Below the pieces are notes generated by a model. That model worked only from the letters and a program-made list of their open reading frames with translations, searched no databases and had not been told where the DNA came from. Both the position numbers and the translations under genes were made by a program. Below, piece after piece: positions 20,824 through 31,177 of a stretch of DNA of 64,000 bases (positions are counted from its first letter, which is position 1; each line of letters begins with the position of its first letter). Source of the DNA: Pleurodeles waltl (taxonomy: Eukaryota; Chordata; Amphibia; Caudata; Salamandridae); NCBI RefSeq assembly GCF_031143425.1, contig NC_090441.1, forward strand, positions 221,646,928 to 221,710,927. Direction: 5' to 3'.

Positions 20824-23815
20824 TGTAGGAAAGAACCATCTTGCCTGGCATGTTACCCCCATTTTTCACTGTATATATGTTGTTTTAGTTGTATGTGTCA
20901 CTGGGGCCCTGTTCTCCAGGGCCCCAGTGCTCATAAGTGTGCCTGAATGTGTTACCTGTGTAGTGACTAACTGTCTCACTGAGGCTCTGCTAATCAGAAC
21001 CTCAGTGGTTATGCTCTCTCATTTCTTTCTAAATTGTCACTAACAGGCTAGTGACCAATTTTACCAATTTACATTGGCTTACTGGAACACCCTTATAATT
21101 CCCTAGTATATGGTACTGAGGTACCCAGGGTATTGGGGTTCCAGGAGATCCCTATGGGCTGCAGCATTTCTTTTGCCACCCATAGGGAGCTCTGACAATT
21201 CTTACACAGGCCTGCCACTGCAGCTTGAGTGAAATAACGTCCACGTTATTTCACAGCCATTTTACACTGCACTTAAGTAACTTATAAGTCACCTATATGT
21301 CTAACCTTTACCTGGTAAAGGTTAGGTGCAAAGTTACTTAGTGTGAGGGCACCCTGGCACTAGCCAAGGTGCCCCCACATTGTTCAGAGCCAATTCCCTG
21401 AACTTTGTGAGTGCGGGGACACCATTACACGCGTGCACTACACATAGATCAATACCTATATGTAGCTTCACAATGGTAACTCCGAATATGGCCATGTAAC
21501 ATGTCTAAGATCATGGAATTGCCCCCTCTATGCCACCCTGGCATTGTTGGCACAATTCGATGATCCCAGTGGTCTGTAGCACAGACCCTGGTACTGCCAA
21601 ACTGCCTTTCCTGGGGTTTCACTGCAGCTGCTGCTGCTGCCAACCCCTCAGACAGGTTTCTGCCCCCCTGGGGTCAAGCCAGGCTTGTCCCAGGATGGCA
21701 GAACAAAGGACTTCCTCTGAGAGAGGGTTTTACACCCTCTCCCTTTGGAAAATGGTGTGAAGGCAGGGGAGGAGTAGCCTCCCCCAGCCTCTGGAAATGC
21801 TTTCTTGGGCACAGATGTGCCCAATTCTGCATAAGCCAGTCTACAACGGTACAGAGACCCCTTAGCCCTGCTCTGGCGCGAAACTGGACAAAGGAAAGGG
21901 GAGTGACCACTCCCCTGACCTGCACCTCCCCTGGGAGGTGTCCAGAGCTCCTCCAGTGTGCTCCAGACCTCTGCCATCTTGAAAACAGAGGTGCTGCTGG
22001 CACACTGGACTGCTCTGAGTGGCCAGTGCCACCAGGTGACGTCAGAGACTCCTTCTGATAGGCTCCTTCAGGTGTTAGTAGCCTATCCTCTCTCCTAAGT
22101 AGCCAAACCCTCTTTTCTGGCTATTTAGGGTCTCTGTCTCTGGGGAAACTTTAGATAACGAATGCAAGAGCTCATCCGAGTTCCTCTGCATCTCTCTCTT
22201 CACCTTCTGATAAGGAATCGACTGCTGACTGCGCTGGAAGCCTGCAAAACTGCAACAAAGTAGCTAAGACGACTACTGCAACTCTGTAACGCTGATCCTG
22301 CCGCCTTCTCGACTGATTTCCTGCTTGTGCATGCTGTGGGGGTAGTCTGCCTCCTCTCTGCACCAGAAGCTCCGAAGAAATCTCCCGTGGGTCGACGGAA
22401 TCTTCCCCCTGCAACCGCAGACACCAAAAAGCTGCATTACCGGTCCCTTGGGTCTCCTCTCAGCACAACGAGCGAGGTCCCTCGAATCCAGCAACTCTGT
22501 CCAAGTGACCCCCACAGTCCAGTTACTCTTCAGTCCAAGTTTGGTGGAGGTAAGTCCTTGCCTCACCTTGTTGGGCTGCATTGCTGGGAACCGTGACTTT
22601 TGCAGCTACTCCGGCCCCTGTGCACTTCCGGCGGAAATCCTTTGTGCACAGCCAAGCCTGGGTCCACGGCACTCTAACCTGCATTGCAGGACTTTCTAAG
22701 TTGGTCTCCGGCGACGTGGGACTCCTTTGTGCAACTTCGGCGAGCGCCGTTTCACGCATCCTTGTAGTGCCTGTTTCTGGCACTTCTCCAGGGGCTACCT
22801 GCTTCTGAGAGGGCTCCTTGTCTTGCTCGACGTTCCTTCTCTCTCCTGGTCCAATTTGCGACTTTCTGGTCCCTCCTGGGCCACAGCAGCGTCCAAAAAC
22901 GCTAACCGCACGATTTGCAGCTAGCAAGGCTTGTTGGCGTTCTTTTGGCGGGAAAACACTTCTGCACGACTCTCCAAGGCAAGTCGGATCCGTCCACCAA
23001 AGGGGAAGTCTCTAGCCCTTTTTGTTCTTGCAGAAACCGCAGCTTCTTCTGTCCAGTAGAAGCTTCTTTGCACCCGCAGCTGCCATTTCCTGGGCATTTG
23101 CCCATCTCCGACTTGCTTGTGACTTTTGGACTTGGTCCCCTTGTTCCACAGGTACCCTAGATTGGAAATCCACAGTTGTTGCATTGTTGGTTGGTGTCTT
23201 TCCTGCATTATTCCTCTATCACAACTCTTTGTCTTTTGGGGAACTTTAGAGCACTTTGCACTCACTTTTCAGGGTCTTGGGGAGGGCTAATTTTCTAACT
23301 CTCACTATTTTCTAATAGTCCCAGCGACCCTCTACAAGGTCACATAGGTTTGGGGTCCATTCGTGGTTCACATTCCACTTTTGGAGTATATGGTTTGTGT
23401 TGCCCCTACCCCTATGTGTTCCCATTGCATCCTATTGTAACTATACATTGTTTGCACTGTTTTCTAAGACTATACTGCATATTTTTGGTATTGTGTACAT
23501 ATAACATGTGTATAATTGCTATCCTCATACTGAGGGTACTCACTGAGATACTTTGGCATATTGTCATAAAAATAAAGTACCTTTATTTTTAGTATACCTG
23601 TGTATTGTGTTTTCTTATGATATTGTGCAAGTGACACTTGTGGTACTGTAGTAGCTTCACACGTCTCCTAGTTCAGCCTAAGCTGCTCTGCTAAGCTACC
23701 ATTATCTATCAGCCTAAGCTGCTAGACACCCTATACACTAATAAGGGATAACTGGGCCTGGTGCAAGGTGCAAGTACCCCTTGGTACTCACTACAAGCCA
23801 GTCCAGCCTCCTACA
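20824..23815 (+). mobile_element. solo LTR (+) in EG, TSD GATGC
   Basis: A 2,992-base LTR starting TGTAGGAAAG and ending TCCTACA, flanked by GATGC at 20819-20823 and 23816-23820. No internal sequence accompanies it, so it is a solo LTR left by LTR-LTR recombination. The splice-like donor near 22548 and AATAAA near 23570 are intact. It disrupts the EG coding frame in the opposite orientation and supplies the ectopic stop of the gag-protease frame. Confidence 0.92.
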
Positions 23816-26018
23816 GATGCTCCATGTTAACTAAAATGGTGCTCTTTTTCCCACCAATGTTAGTTATCCCACAGAGAGGTACTTCTACCTCAGGGAGTCC
23901 AGCTTTGCCAGCTGATGATTCCCTTGGAACAGGTGCCACCCCAGGAGAGGTTTCTCCCACCACAGGAATGGTATCCTGAATGGTAGGGTGGTTAGGGGAT
24001 ACTGTGATACCCTTTTTACCTGTTGATGGAGAGGGATCCTGAGTTTTCAGGCCTTCTCTCCTTTGCTTTTTCATTTCAGTAGAAATGAGAGGGAACAATT
24101 CCTCAGGGATGCCCAGCATGGCTGCATGGGCATACAACTCTACATCAGCCCAACCTGAGGCCTCTAGGTCATTACCTAAGAGACAGTCTACAGGTAAGCT
24201 AGGTGATACCACCACCTGCTTAGGGCCAGTAACTCCACCCCAACTAAACTGAATTATAGCTAAGGGAAGAAACTTAGTGGAGTTATGGACATCAATAATC
24301 TTATACTGTTGTCCAATGATGTGTTGTTCAGGATGCACTAGGTTTTCAGTCACCAAAGTGATACTGGCACCTGTGTCCCTGTGGGCCAAGGCCTCAACAC
24401 CATTTATTGAAACTGTCTGCCTGTACTTATCCATTGTAAGGGGACAAGCAGCCAGTGTGGCAAGGCCAATGCCACTAGGTGTGACAGAAACTGTCTTGGG
24501 ATTGACTACCCCAGTTTCTACTATGGACCCATAAGTGAACCCAACTACACCCTTAACTTGACTGTTGCCAGCAGTCCCACCACTAGTACCACTACTGCTA
24601 GGGGCACTAGAGCTTGATGTATTAGTGGTGGTAGGCTCAGGGGGTTTACCTGGACAGGACTTATCCCCTGGCCTATGGCCTCTGTTTTTACACACAAAGC
24701 ACCAAGGCTTTTTCAATTGTGTAGGTTGAGAAGAAGAGGAAGAATTTGTTTTATCTCCACCCCCTGAAGAGTGTTTAAGATTTGAAGTGGAATCTTTAGT
24801 TTTACCCTTATCCCCATGCTTATCTTGAGATTTTTCACCATCTTTCTTCTTATTGTTCTCGTTGTCACCACCTGTATGAACTTTTCTGTTCACCCTTGTT
24901 CTGACCCATTTGTCTGCCTTCTTTCCCAATTCTTGGGGAGAGGTCTGATCAGAGTCCACCAAGTACTGGTGCAACAAATCAGACACACAATTATTAAGAA
25001 TATATTCTCTCAGGATCAAGTTATACAGGCTGTCATAATCAGTAACTTTACTGCCATGTAACCACCCCTCCAAGGCCTTCACTGAATGGTCAATGAAATC
25101 AACCCAGTCTTGTGAAGACTCCTTTTTGGTCTCTCTGAACCTTATCCTGTATTGTTCAGTGGTTAAGCCATAACCATCCAGGAGTGCATTCTTAAGAACT
25201 GTAAAATTATTGGCATCACTTTCTTTCACAGTAAGGAGCCTATCCCTACCTTTACCACTAAATGATAGCCATAGGATAGCAGCCCACTGCCTTTGAGGGA
25301 CATCCTGTACAACACAGGCCCTCTCAAGTGCAGCAAACCACTTGTTAATGTCATCCCCCTCCTTATAAGGGGGAACTATCTTATGCAGATTCCTGGAATC
25401 ATGCTCTTTTACAGGATGACTATGGGGAATACTGCTGCTGCCACCATGGGTATCTAAACCCAACTTCTGTCTTTCCTTCTCTAGTTCTAAAGACTGTCTA
25501 TCCAAATCCAGCTGTTGCTTTTTAAGCTTCAGTCTGGTTTGTTCCACTCTCAACTCATTGAGTTCCCTCTCTAACAATCTGTCATCAGGGTTGGTGGGAG
25601 GGACATTCCTAGATACAGAGGTATGATGGGAATGAACAGAAGGAGACCTTTCCCTTATAGAGGGCACCCTAACAGCTTGGCTGACAGTGTAATGTGAGAG
25701 CACATCATCTGTATGATGTGACTCCACCTCAGTACCAACTATGCTAGACTGTCTTGTAATGGGCAGGCTAAGAAGTTTCTTTCCTGAACCTTTTCCTGGG
25801 GGAGTCCCTGGATAAGATTGGGAACCATTAGCTACTTTTTCAACAGATGGGGCACTTTTAGCCTTATCTTGTTCTCTAAGCATGTTTAGTAACAATTCCA
25901 AGGAAGGATTCTTCCCTACACTCAAACCTCTCTCTATGCAGAGACTCTTTGCTCCTTTCCAGCTAAGGTGATCATATGCAATCTTAGACAGGTCAACATT
26001 TTGGCCCATGCCAGACAT
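23816..26018 (-). CDS. gag: gag-protease of EG
   Basis: A long clean frame (about 733 residues to the insertion point) starting MSGMGQNVDL. Domains in order: N-terminal region; coiled coil at about 146-188 (Glu/Lys/Leu-rich, ERELNELRVEQTRLKLKKQ); capsid-like region at about 210-375, ending in a segment that resembles the SCAN domain (ILREYILNNC..LLHQYLVDSD, then SPQELGKKADKW); basic and Ser-rich linker; zinc knuckle Cys440-Cys443-His448-Cys455; and retropepsin-like protease with DTGAS at 548-552 and LLGNDL near 614. Gag packages the RNA and protease cleaves the polyprotein. The frame ends artificially in LTR sequence; before that insertion it continued in frame into 20364-20822. It is diverged from the gag of E2/E3 and lacks their frameshifts. 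The ATG lies about 270 bases from the LTR, as at 47241. Confidence 0.9.
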
Positions 26019-26289
26019 TTTTAGAGAGAGTTAAAGTGATAGAAAAAGAGAAAAAAGTTTTCAGAACTTTTTAGAAAGACGGAAAAAAACTTTTAAAACT
26101 TTTTAGAACTTTTTAGAAAGTTTAGAAGTACTTTTCAGCACTTAGAAAAGAGTGAAAAGAGGAAATGCAAAACTTTTTAGCTATGTGTACACACACTGAA
26201 CTTGTTTTGTATATTTTTCTCTTATGAAAAGTACAATGACAAGAGTGGTAAGTAGTCTCAAAGCACTTATCCCACCGCTGCACAACCAA
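26019..26289 (-). other. 5' leader of EG
   Basis: 271 bases between the 5' LTR end and the gag ATG. It starts with the primer-site-like TTGGTTGTGCAGCGGTGGG (minus strand). The part next to gag consists of iterated AACTTTTTAGAA-like boxes on the + strand (26040-26185). The same two-part arrangement is in the leaders at 13119-13343 and 46968-47240. Confidence 0.85.
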
Positions 26290-29200
26290 TGTAGGAGGCT
26301 GGACTGGCTTGTAGTGAGTACCAAGGGGTACTTGCACCTTGCACCAGGCCCAGTTATCCCTCATTAGTGTATAGGGTGTCTAGCAGCTTAGGCTGATAGA
26401 TAATGGTAGCTTAGCAGAGCAGCTTAGGCTGAACTAGGAGACGTGTGAAGCTACTACAGTACCACAAGTGTCACTTGCACAATATCATAAGAAAACACAA
26501 TACACAGTTATACTAAAAATAAAGGTACTTTATTTTTATGACAATATGCCAAAGTATCTTAGAGTGTACCCTCAGTGAGAGGATAGCAAATATACACAAG
26601 TTATATGTACACAATACCAAAAATATGCAGTATAGTCTTAGAAAACAGTGCAAACAATGTATAGTTACAATAGGATGCAATGGGGACACATAGGGATAGG
26701 GGCAACACAAACCATATACTCCAAAAGTGGAATGCGAACCACGAATGGACCCCATACCTATGTGACCTTGTAGAGGGTCGCTGGGACTATTAGAAAATAG
26801 TGAGAGTTAGAAAATTAGCCCTCCCCAAGACCCTGAAAAGTGATTGCAAAGTGCACTGAAGTTCCCCCAAAGACAAAGAAGTCGTGATAGAGGAATAATG
26901 CAGGAAAGACACAAACCAACAATGCAACAACTGTGGATTTCCAATCTAGGGTACCTGTGGAACAAGGGGACCAAGTCCAAAAGTCACAAGCAAGTCGGAG
27001 ATGGGCATATGCCCAGGAAATGCCAGCTGTGGATGCAAAGAAGCTTCTACTGGACAGAAGAAGCTGAGGTTTCTGCAGGAACGAAAAAGGCTAGAGACTT
27101 TCCCTTTGGCGGACGGATCCGACTCGCCAAGAAAAGTCGTGCAGAAGTGTTTTCCCGCCGAAAGAACACCAACAAGCCTTCCTAGCTGCAAATCGTGCAG
27201 TTAGCGTTTTTGGACGCTGCTGTGGCCCAGGAGAAACCAGGAGGTCGCAAATTGGACCAGAAGGTAGAGGGGACGTCGAGCAAGACAAAGAGTCCTCTCA
27301 GCAGCAGGTAGCACCCGGAGAAGTGCCAGAAACAGGCACTACGAGGATGCGTGAAACAGTGCTCACCCGAAGTTACACAAAGGAGTCCCACGTCGCCGGA
27401 GACCAACTTAGAAAGTCGTGCAATGCAGGTTAGAGTGCTGTGGACCCAGGCTTGGCTGTGCACAAAGGATTTCCGCCTGAAGTGCACAGGGGCCGGAGTA
27501 GCTGCAAAAGTCACGGTTCCCAGCAATGCAGTGTAGCGAGGTGAGGCAAGGACTTACCTCCACCAAACTTGGACTGAAGAGTCACTGGACTGTGGGAGTC
27601 ACTTGGACAGAGTTGCTGGATTCGAGGGACCTCGCTCGTCGTGCTGAGAGGAGACCCAAGGGACCGGTAATGCAGCTTTTTGGTGCCTGCGGTTGCAGGG
27701 GGAAGATTCCGTCGACCCACAGGAGATTTCTTCGGAGCTTCTAGAGCAGAGAGGAGGCAGACTACCCCCACAGCATGCACCACCAGGAAAACAGTCGAGA
27801 AGGCGGCAGGATCAGCGTTACAGAGTTGCAGTAGTCGTCTTTGCTACTTTGTTGCAGTGTTGCAGGCTTCCAGCGCGGTCAGCAGTCGATTCCTTGGCAG
27901 AAGGTGAAGAGAGAGATGCAGAGGAACTCTGATGAGCTCTTGCATTCGTTATCTAAAGTTTCCCCAGAGACAGAGACCCTAAATAGCCAGAAAAGAGGGT
28001 TTGGCTACTAAGGAGAGAGGATAGGCTACTAACACCTGAAGGAGCCTATCAGAAGGAGTCTCTGACGTCACCTGGTGGCACTGGCCACTCAGAGCAGTCC
28101 AGTGTGCCAGCAGCACCTCTGTTTCCAAGATGGCAGAGGTCTGGAGCACACTGGAGGAGCTCTGGACACCTCCCAGGGGAGGTGCAGGTCAGGGGAGTGG
28201 TCACTCCCCTTTCCTTTGTCCAGTTTCGCGCCAGAGCAGGGGCTAAGGGGTCCCTGAACCGGTGTAGACTGGCTTATGCAGAATTGGGCACATCTGTGCC
28301 CAAGAAAGCATTTCCAGAGGCTGGGGGAGGCTACTCCTCCCCTGCCTTCACATCATTTTCCAAAGGGAGAGGGTGTAACACCCTCTCTCTGAGGAAGTCC
28401 TTTGTTCCGCCGTCCTGGGACAAGCCTGGCTTGACCCCAGGGGGGCAGAAACCTGTCTGAGGGGTTGGCAGCAGCAGCAGCTGCAGTGAAACCCCAGGAA
28501 AGGCAGTTTGGCAGTACCAGGGTCTGTGCTACAGACCACTGGGATCATGGAATTGTGCCAACAATGCCAGGATGGCATAGAGGGGGCAATTCCATGATCT
28601 TAGACATGTTACATGGCCATATTCGGAGTTACCATTGTGAAGCTACATATAGGTATTGACCTATATGTAGTGCACGCGTGTAATGGTGTCCCCGCACTCA
28701 CAAAGTTCAGGGAATTGGCTCTGAACCATGTGGGGGCACCTTGGCTAGTGCCAGGGTGCCCTCACACTAAGTAACTTTGCACCTAACCTTTACCAGGTAA
28801 AGGTTAGACATATAGGTGACTTATAAGTTACTTAAGTGCAGTGTAACATGGCTGTGAAATAACGTGGACGTTATTTCACTCAGGCTGCAGTGGCAGGCCT
28901 GTGTAAGAATTGTCAGAGCTCCCTATGGGTGGCAAAAGAAATGCTGCAGCCCATAGGGATCTCCTGGAACCCCAATACCCTGGGTACCTCAGTACCATAT
29001 ACTAGGGAATTATAAGGGTGTTCCAGTAAGCCAATGTGAATTGGTAAAATTGGTCACTAGCCTGTTAGTGACAATTTGAAAGAAATGAGAGAGCATAACT
29101 ACTGAGGTTCTGGATAGCAGAGCCTCAGTGAGACAGTTAGGCACCACACAGGGAACACATACATATAGGCCACAAACTTATGAGCACTGGGGTCCTGACT

Positions 29201-29371
29201 AGCAGGGTCCCAGTGACACATAACAAACATACTGAAAACATAGGGTTTTCACTATGAGCACTGGGCCCTGGCTAGCAGGATCCCAGTGAGACAGTGAAAA
29301 CACCCTGACATACACTCACAAACAGGCCAAAAGTGGGGGTAACAAGGCTAGAAAGAGGCTACTTTCTCACA
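26290..29371 (-). mobile_element. 5' LTR of EG (type A)
   Basis: A complete 3,082-base LTR on the minus strand, from TGTGAGAAAG (29371) to CCTACA (26290). It is closely similar to 17241-20330 throughout. Its U3 contains two tandem palindromic units around TATGAGCACTGGG..CCCAGTG (about 29175-29300). Confidence 0.9.
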
Positions 29372-29376
29372 CCCAG

Positions 29377-29452
29377 TGACACATAGACTAAAACAACATA
29401 TATACAGTGAAATATGGGGGTAACATGCCAGGCAAGATGGTACTTTCCTACA
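29377..29452 (-). mobile_element. first 76 bases of the E2 3' LTR, beyond the EG insertion
   Basis: The continuation of the LTR interrupted at 17240. After the CCCAG duplication the sequence TGACACATAGACTAAAAC runs to TTTCCTACA at 29452, the normal minus-strand LTR start. A polypurine tract and E2 pol adjoin it. Confidence 0.88.
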
Positions 29453-29480
29453 CCCCCACCCCATACGAAGGACAATAAGA
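29453..29480 (-). other. polypurine tract of E2
   Basis: On the + strand CCCCCACCCCATACGAAGG, i.e. a G-tract interrupted by one T on the minus strand, between the E2 pol stop and its 3' LTR. Confidence 0.7.
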
Positions 29481-30834
29481 CTAGCCATGACCTGATGAGT
29501 CTTCATTGTCTAAGTGGAAATATCTGGAGAGTCCATCTGCATTGGAGTGGGTACTCCCAGGTCTATGTTCCACTGTATAGTCCATTCCCTGTAGAGATAT
29601 GGACCACCTCAACAATTTAGGATTTTCACCTTTCATTTGTTTTAACCAAAGTAGAGGTTTGTGGTCTGTCCGAACAATAAAGTAAGTGCCAAACAGGTAT
29701 GGCCTCAACTTTTTCAGTGCCCAGACCACAGCAAAGGCCTCCCTCTCTATGGCAGACCAACGCTTTTCTCTAGAGGTCAACCTTCTGCTGATAAAAGCAA
29801 CTGGTTGATCCTGGCCCTCAGAATTGAGTTGTGATAAGACTGCCCCTACCCCTAATTCAGATGCATCATTTTGAACAATGAATTTCTTGGAGTAACATGG
29901 GCTTTTTAGGACAGGTGCAGAGCACATGGCCTGTTTGAGGTCCTCAAAAGCTTTCTGACAGCTAGCTGTCCACAATACCTTTTTAAGCATCTTCTTACTA
30001 GTGAGATCATTAAGAGGAGCTGCTATGAAGCCATAGTTTTTAATGAATCTCCTGTAATACCCATTGAGGCCTAGGAAGGCTCTCACCTGGGTCTGTGTTG
30101 TAGGGGGAACCCAATCCATGATTGTCTGGATTTTCCCCTGAGTGGTGCAATCTGTTTTCCACCTACCAGGTGTCCCAGATAAACCACCTTTCCCTGCCCT
30201 AGCTGGCACTTTGAGGCCTTGATAGTGAGGCCTGCCTTTTGCAGGGCCTCCAAAACGTTCCAAAGGTGGACAAGGTGCTCATCCCAGGTGGAGCTAAAGA
30301 CAGCAATATCATCTTGATATGTTGCACTAAAAGCCTCCAACCCTTGCAGGACTGTGTTCACCAACCTCCGAAAAGTGGCAGGTGCATTCTCAAACCAAAG
30401 GGCATCAATGTAAATCGGTAGTGCCCTCTTATAGTTGAAAATGCAGTTTTAGGTTTAGCATCCTCAGCCAATTTGATATGCCAATACCCTGCAGTCAAAT
30501 CAAAGGTGCTTAGATACTTGGCCGATGCCGGTGTATCTATGAGCTCATCTGCCCTGGGTATAGGGTGAGCATCAGTTTTTGTTACCTGATTGAGACCTTT
30601 GTAGTCTACACAAAACCTCATCTCCCCTTTTCCATCTTTTGAGTGTGGCTTTGGTATAAGCACCACAGGACTCGCCCATGGTCTTTCAGAAGGTTCAACC
30701 ACTCCTAGATCATTCATTTTCTGATCCTCTTGTTTTATGCAGTCCCTGATATGGTCAGGCTGCCTATGGATTTTAAATTTGACAGGCACGCTGTCTCAAG
30801 TATCAATTGTGTGTTCACACCAAGATGTGGTGCC
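29481..30834 (-). pseudogene. pol: E2 pol: reverse transcriptase and RNase H
   Basis: RT copies the element RNA and RNase H removes it. Going leftwards: RT N-terminus (PVKFKIHRQPDH), fingers (KGEMRFCVDYKGLNQV), LSTFDLTAGYWHIKL, TIRGHYRFTLMPFGL, the active site YQDDIAVFS (about 30308-30319), [11 protein letters not shown], then RNase H with [37 protein letters not shown] and HSNADGLSR, ending SSGHG. It is split over at least three frames by small indels (near 30358 and 30100-30240), so it is inactive. The first RNase H Asp block reads QNDAS. No integrase follows; integrase is encoded upstream. It is the most complete RT-RNase H in the window. Confidence 0.92.
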
Positions 30835-31177
30835 TGGCACAGTTGAAAAGAGTTCAGAAAATTGTCCAAGGAGATTTATGCAGTTGTCTTTCTGTTCTGC
30901 AGTAAGACAGTCTGCCAAAACTACTCCCTCCACTAAAGCATCATTTTCAGTGGTGGAAAAGAGATCAGGAAGAGGGTCACTCTCTTCTTCCTGTCCTTCA
31001 TCTGTTGCCATGAGCAGGGTGAGATCAGCCCTGTCATAGTAGGGTTTTAGGCAGTTGACATGAATCACCCTAAGGGGACTCCTACCAGATAGACAACCTA
31101 ACCTTTTTTCTCAACAATTAGATGGGACCCACTCCATTTGTCCTGGAGTGCTCTTGGGGCCACAGGCTCCAGTACCC
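30796..31177 (-). pseudogene. pol: E2 integrase C-terminus and linker to RT
   Basis: The part of the E2 pol frame lying 3' (leftward) of the L2 insertion. Just after the insertion the frame reads LEPVAPRALQDKWSG, resembling a GPY/F-type integrase end. Then come RVIHVNCLKPYYDRADL and an acidic linker ending CEHTIDT before RT. Continuity with 34251 onward is shown by the ACCC duplication at 31174-31177 and 34251-34254. A frame break lies between the GPY/F-like part and VIHVNCLK. Confidence 0.8.

Larger units (their letters stand above)
17241..29371 (-). mobile_element. EG: non-autonomous gag-protease LTR retrotransposon with TSD CCCAG
   Basis: The two near-identical LTRs (17241-20330 and 26290-29371) enclose a 2.96-kb interior once the solo LTR at 20824-23815 is discounted. 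The 5-bp duplication CCCAG is at 17236-17240 and 29372-29376. The interior holds leader, gag, protease, an unfamiliar C-terminal segment and a 12-G polypurine tract. Integrase, RT and RNase H are absent. Before the solo LTR arrived, the gag-protease frame ran uninterrupted to the terminal stop. I infer a derivative mobilised by enzymes of autonomous relatives such as E2 and E3. Its few LTR-LTR differences suggest it is younger than those. Confidence 0.85.
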
